Shown: positions 10,815 through 24,240, counted from the first letter of the stretch. The stretch: 64,000 nt of DNA from Sternotherus odoratus (GCA_032164245.1 JAVMKO010000001.1:64524892-64588891), one strand, 5' to 3'. Program-made: numbers and translations. The notes: a model not told the origin generated them from the letters alone.

Positions 10815-11984
10815 AAACATAGACAAACACATTTAAAGATTCTTCCAACATTTACTTCCTAATTATAACACCTTTCAACATACAATATAATTAAAATGAT
10901 CTGTGTACCTTTCCCCAGAACTGCCAACATCCCACAACTACAGAGGCCCTTCCTTCAGGAAGCAGAATATCCAGAGTTGTTAGTAAAATCAGTGAATGAC
11001 AAATCCTTGTTGTCTCTCTTCTGTTGCTGCTTCCTTCCCTGGGGAAAGTCAGTGTTTTAATTCAAAACCTGTATCCCTGTTTATGACAGTTGATTCAACA
11101 CTGATGTCTGTCACTGAATCTTTCAATATACCTTTCCAGGCAGCAGGTAATATAAACAGGACCAGTTTCAAGCAACGCAAGACGCTAGGTACAACCTCAC
11201 ATAGGCCAGATGTAGCCATATCCCCACATCTTGGGTTCACTCCTGCTCACTAGAGGGCATCCACAGAAGAGCTGCTTTCTGGGCTGGTAGCAGTACACCA
11301 CCATCACTACTCTTTGGGCAAATTGAGCAGAACCTGTCTTCAGAGCTGAGGGCCATCCCAACTTAGCCTCCCCACCTCTCCAGTAGAGTATTTTGTGTGA
11401 GAAGACCTTACCAACAGCGCCTGAGCCGGGTCCTCATGGAGCTGTGTTACAGTAGCTTCCCACTGACAAGTCCTCTGTGGGGATGATATCAGCACCCTGT
11501 CCCCCTTTGAATAATGGGTTTCAGAATGAAGACACCATTAAATAAATAGGGCAATTCATGCCTCCTAGAGCTATTGTTTCCTGTTCTCTGCAGTCTTGGG
11601 AAAGCACAATTCCCTCATTTCACATTCAAGTGACGTTTTAAAATCTCTTTCATAACCATGAGATTAGAAACACATTTTTAAACGAAAGTTTGGATTCTTT
11701 CTGTCATCACATGAATCCAGGAACTGAAACACTAGGCCTGGACATACAACCTGATCGTGAGTACACATGCCAGAATCCTGCTCATTTTTTCAAGGATGCA
11801 TTAATTTTAAGTGCAGAAGAGCCATTCTGATCAGCTAATCTGCCTGAAGCAAAACACAGGCTATAGAATTTCACCCTTCATTGAGCCCAATAATTTATGA
11901 TTGAACTGGATCATATATTTTATAAAGACATCGACTTGATTTTACAGATTGCAAGAAAGGGAGAATTTACTACATCCCTTGGTA
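10815..11984. other. Unassigned DNA
   Basis: No supported gene or element. Open frames near 10996-11253 have no recognisable protein pattern. Confidence 0.4.
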
Positions 11985-12540
11985 ATGTTAGAGCTTACAG
12001 GTTTCCAGAAAGTGCTAAGGTTCCGGCTGCCACCCAGCAGCTCACGTGAATGACTGAAGAAGGTGGCTGGCGAAGTTCTAGTTTACAAAGAGCTGAGCCC
12101 ATGAAGCTCCTACATGAGAGAGACATCCAACCTCACTGGATGGGAAGCTCTATTTAGACCAGAAAGAGGCACAGTAAATTGTCTAAGCAACTAGAGGAAT
12201 CCTTGGCTCTCTGCTTCTACTGACTCTGCTTATTTGCCTTACTCCTTAGCCCTGCCTTCCATCCTGTTCCTGGTTCATGTCCTCCTTATCGCAGACCCTG
12301 ATCTGTCCCTGATTCTTGCTTTCTTGTGTCATACCAGGTCTCTGGTCCTAGACCCTTCCCTTATGTTGACTCCAGCTTTTACCTCTGGCTTGATTCCTGT
12401 CTCCAGCCCTGACCCCAGTTCTGATCTTGGCTCATCTTCCAGGTGCCTGATTCAAACTATTAGGTCTGACCACCCATGTCCTGGTCCTTTCTGTTTGTTC
12501 AGACCACTATCAACTTCTCTGAGTGGGCCCAGCTAAGGAT
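11985..12540 (+). repeat. 5' LTR of gypsy-like element
   Basis: Aligns along its length with 14236-14709: shared landmarks include gaatgactg, cccatgaagctcct, gagacat, gggaagctctatt and ttggctctctgcttctactg. The last third is rich in CCTG/CTGAC words, as in the other LTR. The left boundary is uncertain. Confidence 0.65.
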
Positions 12541-12564
12541 GGAACAAGAGGAATTCCCCGTATA

Positions 12565-13360
12565 ATGGGGTCATCTGCACTGCACAAGCAGGTGATCCTC
12601 CTCCAGGAAGACAATATAGTATTACAGTTGCAGAATGTGCAGCTGGCTACTGAGAATGAGGCATTATGGGAGCAAGTCCATCATCTGTAGGCAGGAAATG
12701 CTGTGCTCCTGGCCCTTCCTATAGTAGCAGGGACCTACTGACCTTCTGCCCAAGCACTCTTGTTCCTACTTCAACTGCAGATGTATGCCTCTGACCAGAT
12801 CATAATGGAACTGGTAGTCAGCCTGCCAACAGGGGAAGTGTTAGACTGGGCTCTCCCCTGCTGGAAGCCAACAATCTGGTTCTATCCAATAGGGATACCT
12901 TCCAGCAGGTGATATCAACTATCTTTGGTGACCTCAACCATGCCTGTTTCAGTGAGGCCACCCTGCAGGAACTGCAACAGGAGACAGGCACAGCTGCTTC
13001 TGATGTAGCTCATTTCTGCCATCTCATATAGGACACAGAAAGGCATCAGGTGACTCATTTATGCCAATTTCAATGGAGCTTGTGGGATGACATTAAGGAG
13101 TAACTGGCCCAAGATGACCTCCCTACAGGTCTGGATGCCTTCATAGATCCTGTTATCCACATTGATGATCATCTATGTGAGCAACTGGAAGAAATAAAAG
13201 GTTGTTACAACCAAATCCCCTGCCTATAGATTCTGCCACACCATATGAGCCAATCCAGGAAGACCTGACCCACTGGCAACTCACCCCTGAAGAGACAGAG
13301 ATTGGCGATGTCTTAACCTGTGTTACTATGGTGGCAATCTAGGTCACTATCTCCACTTCT
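12565..13360 (+). pseudogene. gag remnant of Ty3/gypsy element
   Basis: From the ATG at 12565 a short frame reads as leucine/glutamine-rich coiled-coil (about 40 residues with LLQEDN, LQLQN, ENEAL) and stops. Around 12935-13200, after shifts, patterns such as FGDLNHACFSEATLQELQQ and QFQWSLWDDIKE match the Sushi-type gag core. At about 13309-13350 CLNLCYYGGNLGHYL resembles the CCHC zinc knuckle, with the last cysteine not seen. Gag would package element RNA; this one is dead. Confidence 0.65.
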
Positions 13361-13942
13361 TCTCTGAGGAACCCAGTCCAAAGAATCCAGGAAATGATCC
13401 AGCCCAGGCTTGGTAAAAGGTGCTAGCCTGAGCATCGTGACAGATTGTTCCCCTGAAATCTGAACTGAGGTCCTGATGGGAACATGCACCAGCTCCGATT
13501 GCCTGGCACTGTACCTACTCCTTACAGTTCAGTTACAAATCCTGGGGCATCCCCAACCACTCCCTCTGGAGACCGCAGCCTGCCCTTATTGACTCAACTG
13601 CAGCAGACAAGTTATCGATGCTAAGGCAGCCTAGGCACTACAGTTTCCCCTGGTAGAAATGACCAATGACTCCCTCTTATCTTCCAGGCCAGTGGACATG
13701 AAAGCCGTTCCTCTCAAAGTTACTATCCAAGCACACGGAGAGTTCCTACAGTTGGGCTCTAAATCTCACCATTAGAAACCAAAATCCACTATCACTAATC
13801 GCTAAGGTAATGAACTGTGCGAGCACAGCCTGAGTAAACACAAAGCTAGACCTCAAGAGAGCATTCAACCTTTTATATGTTAGAGCTGGCAACGAATGGA
13901 AGACCACCGTTCAAATTCATAAGTCACTTCTAATATATCATT

Positions 13943-14135
13943 ATTCCCTTTGGTTTGACAAATGTGCCTGTGATGTTCCAGTCTTTTATTAATTATGTGC
14001 TCTGGGACATTCTGTACCAATATGTGTTAGGATACCTTGATGACATACTTACTTTCTGGACAATGTTAAATAATATGCCATGCATCCTGAAAAGGCTAGG
14101 GTTCATCCTATCTACTGCTAGTATTGAAATGGACC
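13943..14135 (+). pseudogene. RT fragment of Ty3/gypsy element
   Basis: In one frame IPFGLTNVPVMFQSFINYV leads into YVLGYLDDILTFW. These are reverse transcriptase motif B (PFGLxNAPxxFQ) and the catalytic motif C (YLDD). The frame soon loses similarity, and the 3' LTR begins about 100 bp later, so RNase H and integrase have been deleted. Confidence 0.8.
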
Positions 14136-14235
14136 CATGCAAGGCCTCCCCACCAAGATCTGCTCAAGTCCATATAATCAGCCTCGGAAAATCTGGTCTA
14201 CTACTGGCTGGAAGGCACCCTAGGAGATGGAGTGA

Positions 14236-14709
14236 TGTAGGGGATCACAGGCCTGAAACCTGCACTCACAGGTCCCCAGGCACTACTCAGATTATGCCTG
14301 CCACCTGGCATCTCACCTGAATGACTGGCGAAAGGGGGCAGTGAAACTCTAGCTTGCAAAGGTCTCTGCCCATGAAGCTCCTGATTTGGGGAGACATCTA
14401 GCACCACTGATTGGTTGGGAAGCTCTACTTAAACCAGAAATAGGCATCGGAAGTTGTCTGAGCAACCCTTGGCTGGCTGCTACTGCAGACTCTGCCTACT
14501 TGCCTGACTCCTGAGCCATGTCTCCCAGCCTGTCTCTTATTCATGTCCTCCTTTTCCCAAACTACCATCTGTTCCCATTTCCTGCCTTGCTCCAGGTCCA
14601 TTCTCCTATGCCTTATCCCTGACTTTGTCTCCAGCTCTGAGCCTGGATCAATTTCCAGATGCCTGACTCTAATTGTTATGCCTGACTTCCCACACCCTGG
14701 TCCCTATAG
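14236..14709 (+). repeat. 3' LTR of gypsy-like element
   Basis: Begins TGTAGGGG after a purine-rich tract and aligns with 11985-12540 until about 14709, where the match stops before the end seen in the 5' LTR, so it is probably 3'-truncated. Confidence 0.65.
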
Positions 14710-17387
14710 GTAATCTATTCTTAGGATGATTACCCTCACTGATAAATACTTTATTTTTGTGATTTGAGACAAAAGAACAATATAGGGTTATAGTCACTCT
14801 TGGTTTGGAATCTCCTTGACAATAGTAACCTATAATAATAGCTCCTAGAAATAACACTCTCATCCAGAGCTCATTGATTTTTGGAAAGAGTTTCTCAAAC
14901 ATTCTGGCATCTCTTCTTAAGCTAGTAGGCATGCCATTTTCCCCGCTGTGTACCTCAAGTTGTAGGAGGAACTATCTCTAAAGGATTGTCAGTAATAAGA
15001 CCTAGTGGGGAAAAAAACAACCCTGGCATCCCAAAGTGAATCATATTCAGATGTTGCTGGTTTGGATAAGAAGGCAGCTGCCACCATATTCTCTAGTTTG
15101 GTAACTCAGGAAAACTGAGGATGCAGAAGCATACTACAGTTGCAGCAGATCTATATTTAACATCTTCACTATATAAATGATGAAATGTGACATGCATAAA
15201 GGAAGCACCCCAGCTGATTATTCAGACTCAAAGTATATCTCTTGCTTAGTTGTAATAATAAGGTATGCCTTCTTGGCCCTCTAGGGTTGACTTATAGTAT
15301 ATAAGGTATTCTCAGCGGGCCTTTTCAGATGAAATTGAAAGCTATTCATTAGGCCTTTTTTTTAACAGATTGACACACTGAAACTCAAGCTATCACTTTT
15401 GGTGAGACTAAGACAATTCCTTGCTAAAGAGACAAAGACAAAAGTTGTTCAGCTAATACCTATTATTAATTTGTTTTATAGTTAAGATAGCAAATTACAA
15501 TGATCCATGAGTGAAAGTTTCCTAATAAGATAAAGACTTCCTCAGCAGATGGTTTCTTATGAGGTCTGGCTTTATCTTCCTTGCAATTATATATCAAATA
15601 ATAAATGACCTCTGACAGGCCATAAGGGGATAATTTAATTAAGGTTTTCTGCTGCAGTATGTCATGAAAAGATCATTTCCCACACTTTGTAAACATCACT
15701 AGAATTTCTTTAAGCAAGCCCAAAATTTTAATTACAAAAAATGTATTTTATGTAGATGCTTAGCGTGTTTTTTCCTAAAGAATATAGTGATATTATATTG
15801 CATGCAACAATACTTGTTATAGTAATGTATTGAAGCTTTCATGGTTTATATAGTTACCAACAGCACACAGTAAAACACAGCCTTGTATTGTACAGTTGAG
15901 TATACTATATTCTCTATAAAAACTGTAAACCTTTATAACTCTGTGTTTTATCTGATATTAGTGCACCACTGAATATTCATCAGCAATGCAGAATATTATG
16001 TAAAACATACAATTCTAAGGGAGAAAATCTGGCCTTGGATCCTGTAATGTTTATCTCCAAAATGTGGTTTAAAGGCTTATGAGATCCATGGGATAGATCT
16101 AAGATAGGCAAGAAAGTAAATTTACCTTAGTTGAAAAGCACTGTGTGGCTTTATCCACATATTTACAGGCTCCAAATATTGATTTCCACATCCAGTACAA
16201 CATTCCTGCATTAGTCCCAAGGACAGAGAATATTATTAGCGGCATAGACTGCCATATAAGGAGAGAGTGAAAATATTGGGTTTAGTCTCAGCAGAAAGAC
16301 TGCCATTGACATCAACTGGTTTTGCATCAGGCTCTTAAAGAAGAGGTTAATTCTAGGGGATATAATACAGTATACTAAATAATGAATTATATACAGATGG
16401 TAAAGGAGTACTCCTGTTTACCTAATAATACAAGAACAAAGACATATAAAATGAAACTGAGAAGCAGAAAATTTTAAAGGGATGAAAGGAAATACTTTTT
16501 AACACAGCTGATAATTAACCCGTGGGACTCATTGCTCACAGTATCATTGAACCAAGATCTCAGTTGTATTTTAAAGGAATTAGACATTTATGTGGATGAA
16601 ACCAGTTTTTTTTCTCTAAATAATTGGTGTCAGTTTTTCACATTTCATGAAAAATCTAATAGTTTTATTTTGGAACAGTAACATATTTTAATATGTGGGG
16701 ATATGGTTCTTGTACGTTGGCTTTTTAATTAATTAAATGATCCATCGTGGTAGCATTTATTGGACTATCTTGCTTCATTGTAATATTTATTAACTACATA
16801 ACAATGCCTTATAGTCTCTTTGTATCAGATAGGGTGGTGGTCTGCATAACAATCTGACAGGGAAGGAATGAGGATTGAAGTCTGTGCTTGTCCGTGAAAC
16901 GTGGCACATTCTGTTAACAACAAATCCATTTAGCCCTAGATATGGGGCCAGTTATTGGTTAATTGTTGATGACATGCAAAAGGATTTGTGATCTGGAAAA
17001 TCCTTCTACATCCAGATCAGCGACACCGTAACCTGCATGGCTGGCAAAGGAAGGTGTGTTATTTCTTCCAAAGATTTACTGAAGTGCAGTGGCCTGCTTA
17101 CTCTTGAGATATTATAGATTAAAGACAGGCTATTGTTGGCTCAAATACTTAAATGAGGAGCTTTGGGGTTGTGTCATAATAAAAAAAAAATGGAGGAGGG
17201 ATGAATGTTTTCAAGCTGTAGTCAAAAGAATTGCACAGCTGTAAAACCTTGAACAGACATTGGCTTTATAATCCCCGCTCTCCATATATTCCCTTTTTGC
17301 AGAGGAAGTGAGACGAAAAGAATGAGAACATATCAGTGTAGTGAAAAGAGAGACAAAAATATACAAGTTCATCATTGTGTACAAGGC
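14710..17387. other. Unassigned AT-rich DNA
   Basis: No supported gene or recognisable repeat in about 2.7 kb. Open frames are under 90 codons and low in complexity. Confidence 0.4.
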
Positions 17388-17458
17388 CTATGCACCATAA
17401 ATAATATAGAGTTAAGTCATAGAGTCTAAGTGAGACTTAAGTGGTGCATAGGTCTTGT
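17388..17458. repeat. Short nested inverted repeat
   Basis: Outer arms caaggcctatgcacca and tggtgcataggtcttg pair with one mismatch. An inner pair, agttaagtc and gacttaagt, lies between them. It looks like a decayed palindromic repeat. Confidence 0.6.
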
Positions 17459-19018
17459 GATGGTCCCAGTACAGGGATGCATTTCACCCTAAGTGAAGGA
17501 GTAATAAATAGAAAAAAATGAAAGTTGTGAATGGAAAAGCAGACACATGGAAAAATGAAAAGCTGGAGAAGTAGAGTCAAAAAAGTATTTTAAAGAAAAA
17601 TAGGAGATGAAAGAGGAACAGTTTTATGGGAAGCAGTGCAAAAAATATAGATTGCTAAAACACAGGCCTGAAAGAGTCAGAGGAAAAAAACATATAAAGA
17701 GTCAATTGACCTCTGTGCCAAGGGGCTCATCTAAGACCCATCCACCATTTGCTGATGTCAGAAACAACTGACATAACACACAAGAGTATAAAGTGGTTTA
17801 ATTTTATGGACCTCTAACACCCAACTGCATTATGTTTGACATCTCCAGGGTATGATTTGAGTTCTATGTGAATATGTGTTTGTATGTATAGACATATCCA
17901 CGCATGGTACAAATATCATCAAGAAAACATATTAAAGTACACTTGTGTAAATAAGACTAAATAAAGATGATGAATATTTTCAGATGAACACCTACCATGC
18001 ATTAAAACAAACAAACAAACAAAAAAAGTATGGCACAATTTGTCCAGATATCTAGAGAAGATGGTAACTGAAAACAGGTGGCATAAACTATGAAGTTTAT
18101 CACAGAAATCAAATAAAGAGGATTCATTAAAGCAAGCCTATTTTTCATTGGATTTTAAATTTAAAAACCTTCAGACACCATCCCCTTATCTACAATCTTT
18201 AGAGTTCTGATCCCTCCTAAACTGCCTTGCCCAGACAAAGGCTTGCTGCTAGTTTCTTACTCTCTTCTGTAATTTTCTTACACCTTCTCAACTCTGGAAA
18301 GCCCCACAAGGCTGCCTCTAAGGATGTCATGCAAGAAATCCCAGATCGGGCTTCCTTTTTTTATGCTTGTTATTTACTGGGCCAATGGAATGCAAAAATG
18401 AGTATCAAGACATTTCTCCTAGGTGTAATACAGTGTACATTTTAGTGAGTTGCTGTGTTGCCCATCTGCAAAATGTCCATTCCACAAAGAATTAACATGT
18501 GGATATTGTATTTATGTCACTGTATCATCATTTTTTTTCTTCAGCAGACCAGCATGCCAAAGTGAAAGTAGGTGTCACCACATATGGTCCATATTATTTT
18601 GATTTGAAAAAGCCAGCTGCTGCTGGCTTGAAACACACACATAAATGCTGGAAATTATAAGAAAAGTACACATATTGTTTTTTCAGAACACCCTGCACAA
18701 TTTAATGAGGCTCAAATTTCATGACTGGACAAGACCATTCAGAATTGACTGTGTACTGTATTGCCAACATTGATGTAGATCCATCTTCAAAGTGGAATAA
18801 ATGTCCGGGAGGAAAATCTTTGCAAGAGAGGTGTGACTTTGTGCCTCCTTTGCTGAACACTAAGGACCATATTTTGCCACACTTACTCAGCATGATTAAT
18901 ACTTTATTCCTCAGTTAGTCCCATTAAAACAAATGAATTTAAAAGCAGTAGACACTACTCAAGATGAGTAAGATTGGCAGATTCTGGCTCTATAGTCTTT
19001 TTTTTTTTTTACAGTTTT
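17459..19018. other. Unassigned DNA
   Basis: AT-rich, with a short (AAAC)n patch near 18004-18022 and a T-run near 19000. No gene supported. Confidence 0.4.
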
Positions 19019-19255
19019 TGGAATAATTGAGAAGTAACAAAGAGTCTTGTGGCACCTTAAAGACTAACTAAAGTATTGAAGCATAAGCTTTCGTGGGCTA
19101 ATACCCACTTTGTCAGATGCAAGCTTGCATCCGACGTGCATGCATTTGTCGAAGTGGGTATTAGCCCACGAAAGCTTATGCTTCAATACTTTAGTTAGTC
19201 CTTAAGGTGCTATTCCAGACTAACACGGCTACCTCTCTAATTCTGGAATAACTGA
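19019..19255. mobile_element. Fold-back element made of two inverted PLE tails
   Basis: A minus-strand PLE tail (19031 to about 19118) is followed at once by a plus-strand tail (to 19243), with no body between. The arms share the full stretch from ggcaccttaaagactaac to cgtgggctaatacccac. The centre includes the perfect palindrome gatgcaagcttgcatc. The unit is flanked by tggaataattga (19019-19030) and tggaataactga (19244-19255), a 12-bp target duplication with one mismatch, so it inserted as one piece. The right arm lacks about 20 bp of the tail (tccttaaggtgctattccag). Confidence 0.85.
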
Positions 19256-22200
19256 ATTAATGAAAAAAAATCTTCCATCATTATTTTAGTGTACCAGTAT
19301 AGAGCATTTTGATTACACATATATTGTGTTATCTTCGCTACCCATTGAATTCACATTTACAATTTTGTTTTTAATATTATTTCAGAGTTCCAAAATGAAA
19401 GAATGCAACAAAAATCTACATTCAATATGAAGTTAGTAAAGTTATTTGTTTCATTAAATGCATCTTCCATCTATGATCATTATTATTGCCCAAGTTAGCC
19501 CTTTATTTACTCTCCCCTTCCCCTGTGTAAAATGTAGACAAAACTGGTATTTTCCTACTTTCATCTTAAAATTCTAAGGTGAAAAATATAAAAGCACACA
19601 GGTTATTATACATAATTATTTTTCACGCAAATTCTATTTCCTATACCAGAAAAGGAGGACAATCAATGCTAAAATAGTTATCTATGTATCTCCATGGGAA
19701 AAGGCTATGAAGCAAATTTATTGCATATAATTTTCAAGGATTTTTAAAAAATCATTCTAACTGGTTGGATTTTTTCTTTATTCAGGTCTCTTTGTGTGTG
19801 TGTGTGGTGTGTGTGTGTGTGTTGCATGTGAGTGTGAAGGAATCAGTCCTACACTCCTGATGCCTCAAACTATAAGATACACCGTCTTTCCTTCACATGA
19901 AGTACTGAGAAACATCTTTTTGAAGTATTAATGTTTTTGGCTTTGTTTGAATGTTCTCTGGATGATGATTCTTTAGGAAGCATAGATTGATAAATTCTGG
20001 CATAGTTATTTATTCTGGAAGTACTTGCCAAGTATAGATAAAAATAATAAAATACTTTTTTTGCCTGTATATGATTACAATTCTTGATAGCAGCATTGCC
20101 AAATGTATATCAGAAGGAAGATTATGACATCCTGATTCCTAGCTCATATCAGATGTTCAAAAGAACTTTTGGAGGCTAGTTCAAAATTTCTGTTATTCTT
20201 GCTTGCTCAACATGTTCCTACATGTAGGTATCATTTAAAAAATGGAAAGTCCCTTAGGCCAAGTCAGTGCAGCTATGTACTGCCTGTTCCTGCTTGTGAA
20301 CTCTAATGAAGACTATCAAAGCCCTGAAGCGTCGCCTCCTCTGCCCACCTCCTCAATCGGCCAGGTCCTTACTGAATATTTGAAATTGTTCAGGTTTTTC
20401 TTCACTAGCTCCAGTAAACTAACTGTTTCCCTCCCCCCTCCAGTCAGCTGATCCCTTCTCTGTTTTCTCAAATGGTGGAATCACATCCTAGTGCTAACTC
20501 AAAAGCTATGCTGCATCACAGATAGCTCTTAAAAAACTGGAAAACTTGCATGATGAGGTAGCTAAGTATAGTTTTATCATCCTGTGCTGTGATTGTGTCA
20601 AATCTCATCAGCCAGGTTTTGGTCTGGTCAGTATTTTGACCAGGTACTGCAGTGATCATTTTATTAGAGAACCTTTAACATGTGAGTTGGTATTGAGCCA
20701 GTTCTCTAGAATGATGGTAGGGAGGACTGTGCTTTTGATGATAATGTATTTTGATGAAATATGAATACTGGAATCCTGGTGACATATTTATTAGAGGCTA
20801 ATAACACACAATCTCGACACAGATTTTTAAACTCAATGTGTGTTTTTTTTCTGGACACACATATATTAAATATTAACTATGTGCAAAACTTTGGAACATT
20901 GATGTCAAAGTTAGGCTCTCCGATCCACCTGCATAGAAGGGAGCTAATTCAAGTGTAGTGTTTGTGCCGCTCTAGCTGACTGCAGTGGGAATTGGGGTAG
21001 CTCAGTATCTCTGAAAGTCATGCCACTTTGTTTAAGTGCCTGAATATAGATGTAGGAGTCAAACAAGTTAGCCAAGTTTGAAAAAATTGGCTTCATTTTC
21101 TACAGCAGAAGCTGAACTACTTCAAGTGCATGAAGAGGGGATTTTCAAATCCTATCATGACCCTATTTCAGCTTGGTCTCTCCAGGTTTTCCATTTCCTA
21201 CGATCCTCACCCCTAAATTACACACTTATGACTACCATTTTTCCATGGCCTCTCACCTCTACCCACTTGATTCTCCTGACACATACTTACTTTGTCTACT
21301 TGGTCTTTATCCATATAGATCCTTATTTTCTGAGTCCTACCCTGATAATGAGCTTCCTTGGCTCTCTATTTAGAGACTATGGGCTATATATTGATGACAT
21401 ATCAAATTTTCTCTGGATATTAAATGATTAAAAGACAAAAACAAAGTAATAGGTGTCAGAAAAGATTATGGCAAAATTTGTTGAGTGATATATAAAAGTC
21501 TTACAAGTATTTATACCCATGAAGCTCTAAAAAGCAGCATCTGAACACTGCAAGGCTCTAATAACCCCAATTCCTCTCTGTATAAAATTGATTAGAAATA
21601 TTTCCTTTTTGTTATTATTAATAATAATGTGTTGTTATAACATGCGTTCTTAGGTTCCATATACAGAATATCCAAAACCAAAGTATGTCAGGTACTGTAG
21701 AACACAAATAGTTCAACTGAAGTGCAAATTGGGTCATTATGCTACAAAATATGTCTGTTTAACTTTTAAGGTCAGAATGGACAGAATGATACACAGAATA
21801 TATACATTTTTAGAAAATACTTGGGTAAACCCTTAATACATAGGATGGATTAGGAAATCGAATACTATCAAAAGTTAAAAATCAACAATACAATGAATGT
21901 TTTCTCTAATTTTGCTACTTTCTCTTGCATCATATCAATACTAATGAAAGGTGAGGGCGCTAAAGTTTTGGAGAATGCAGTCTTCTGTTTCCAGACAGAA
22001 AAGGTACAGAATGGATTTAGTACCTTTAGCACAAGCTTCCGTTTTGTGATATGGCCGCTGTCAATTAGGAAATAAAATGTGAATAACATCTTAATTCAGA
22101 TGGGTCACCAAAGAGAAGGTTACAACATTTGTCATTGACCAGCTATATTGGATTTAAACAAGTGACCTAGAGCTGAAAACCTCCATATTCCATCATCAAG

Positions 22201-23445
22201 CCCAAGACCTATGCAGCTTGTCTTACAGTTTTAATATCTTTCTCACATTATTTTCTCCTCTGCTGATATCTTCAGTTAGCCGTTGCTAGATAATTAATTC
22301 TGGTTCTGAACTCCTAGCCTGAATTTGTGAGCAATGCTAGCAAATCAGGTATCATGACAGAATCAGGATACTTTTAAACTGCCAATTACCAGAAACAAGC
22401 AAATCCTTTTCATTTCTATTGCCAGTTGGGAGAAGAGCACAGTTGGCATTTCAAATGCAGAACACAGCTGAAACTTTCTTATACATCAGCTTTGCAATTG
22501 CATTTGTTATCCTCAGGCCAGTCACACAAACTGATACTTCACTATTCAGTTTAATGAGCAACAGCATAATAAAAGAAAATTCATCACCCATGACAGTGCA
22601 AAGAAAAAAAAATCCCAAACCTCCTAATTTAACAACCTAACTGTGTTTGTGCTTAACATAATTTAAATGTCCTTTAAAACAGCAATTATCCCCTCTTTAT
22701 AAACTGTGTGTATGAGTATTTATTCTATTTATTTCCTTAAATGGTGATGTGATAGCACATAACATTGAATGCAGTATTTACATCAGACACTAGCCAAATT
22801 AAAATGGAAAATATAATGCAGTGCTATCATATTAAACTGATAGTACCATTTTAGTGGATTTAACTAAATCCATATGCATCATTTAAGGGATTTGATTTTC
22901 TGTTTTTACTTCCAAAATCTGATTTTTCAAATTCATAGCAAAACCTAAGGCTCTACTTTTTAGTTACGTATTTTGTATTCATTAAAAGCTGCCTGATTCC
23001 TTTACAAGTCAAACAGGCATTTCTTCCAGACATATTACTAACGTATTCAAATGTAAAATTAAAGACTCTGAAAGCATGAGTTGATTAAGTTTTATAATTA
23101 ATTCCAAATGTCTTGGACATCCTTTCCAGCATCAGATCAACTTACTTGTAGGTGCTGTAGTGTAAATTAATAATTCTTTTGCAGTTATTGCCAGACGTCC
23201 TTTTAAAATACTTTCACATTTGTGTATATAAATGGTAAAATTACTGCTCTAAGGGGAAAAAAAGAAGGTATACTGGCAAATGGAAATGGGTTATGAGATG
23301 CGCGTGGATGAAAATCCTTTCTTGGTTTATATGGTTACAGATATACACCACTTGTTTTAGAACATATGCCTTTCATGACCAAGGGGCTTAGATTCTCATG
23401 AGTTACACAGTCATAAATTTCAGATCCAATATATATATATAATCA
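19256..23445. other. Unassigned AT-rich DNA with a (TG)n tract
   Basis: A short interrupted (TG)n microsatellite lies at about 19793-19822. Around 20970-21030 (actgcagtgggaattgggg, then tctctgaaagtcatgcc) is a fragment resembling an old, common sauropsid repeat. No gene is supported. Confidence 0.4.
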
Positions 23446-23658
23446 TTCTTGATAAATAGAAAATATAGATGAGTTTTGAAAAAGAGACATTTTCCTAGTC
23501 AAGTGTTTGTGACAAATAGAATGTCTGAAAGTAGTTGTTATGTTAAGTATAAACTGAAAAACATAACAACTACTTTCAAACATTCAATTTACCACAAACA
23601 CTTGACTAGGAAAATGTCTCATTTTCAAAACTCATTCATGTTTTCTATTTATCAAGAA
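23446..23658. repeat. Long hairpin with 99-bp arms
   Basis: Positions 23446-23544 and 23560-23658 are reverse complements over 99 bp with about 8 mismatches and no gaps, separated by a 15-bp loop. Transcription from either strand would give a long, nearly perfect RNA hairpin. I recognise no known element and see no flanking duplication. Confidence 0.92.
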
Positions 23659-23682
23659 CAATTTTTATAAACCAAGGCCTTA

Positions 23683-23795
23683 ATCCTGGAAACACTTGTT
23701 TACATGTATATTAGTTAAATTTATTATTGAACCCAGTGGGACTACTCATGAATAAAGTTAAGCCATGTGCACTAGTGTTTGCAGGATCAGATCTT
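23683..23795. repeat. Palindromic dispersed repeat
   Basis: Degenerate mirror-like arms: aatcctggaaacactt on the left answers agtgtttgcaggatcag on the right, around cccagtgggactactca. A related arrangement is at 60178-60300. It is an old non-coding repeat type. Confidence 0.55.
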
Positions 23796-24014
23796 AACTT
23801 GTACTGGTGAGGAGTGGGTGGAACCATGATCTTGTCTCTCTCAATGTATTAGCCTACACAGGTGAACCAATGAAGGTCAAACAGTAATATGATACTAACA
23901 CGTTTTCCACAATGTTTGTGTAGATGGACAAAATTTAGATTTGGTCTTCTAACTGCTCCCATTGAAGTCAAGCTTCAGAGTAGTAGTCGTGTTAGTCTGA
24001 ATCCGCCGTGTTTG

Positions 24015-24240
24015 GCTGACTGCAGTGGGATACAGGCTATGTACATGGCCAAAAGAATAAAAATAACACAAATCTGACATCAGAAATCATAACATTCAAA
24101 AACTAGTAAGAAAAGACTTCAGTCCCTCTGGTCACGCAGTAACAGACTTAAAAGTGGCAATTCTTCAACAAAAGTTCAAAAAGAGACTCCAATGAAAAAC
24201 TGCTGAACTGAAATTAATTTGCAAAATGGATACCAATAAA
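24015..24240 (+). pseudogene. GIY-YIG endonuclease remnant of PLE copy D
   Basis: Frame-shifted pieces match the nuclease of copies A and C. Around 24040-24060 ctatgtacatggccaaa corresponds to the codons for MYIGQ with a small deletion. From about 24140 one frame reads VTDLKVAILQQKFKKRLQ, a stop, then KTAELKLICKMDT, matching the C-terminal part of the nuclease including the ETAEL-like segment. It has several breaks and is non-functional. Confidence 0.75.

Larger units (their letters stand above)
11985..14709 (+). mobile_element. Decayed Ty3/gypsy (Sushi-like) LTR retrotransposon
   Basis: Two diverged direct repeats of about 480-550 bp (about 11985-12540 and 14236-14709) flank an internal region of only about 1.7 kb. 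That region holds, in order, gag N-terminal coiled-coil, gag core, a zinc-knuckle remnant and an RT fragment, each interrupted by stops and shifts. A purine-rich tract (aggagatggagtga) lies just before the 3' LTR. Most of pol, including RNase H and integrase, is gone. High LTR divergence indicates great age. Confidence 0.8.

Noticed and set aside
23476..23670. 64-codon open frame in the 99-bp hairpin
   Set aside because: The frame lies across both arms of the inverted repeat and has no family resemblance; chance.
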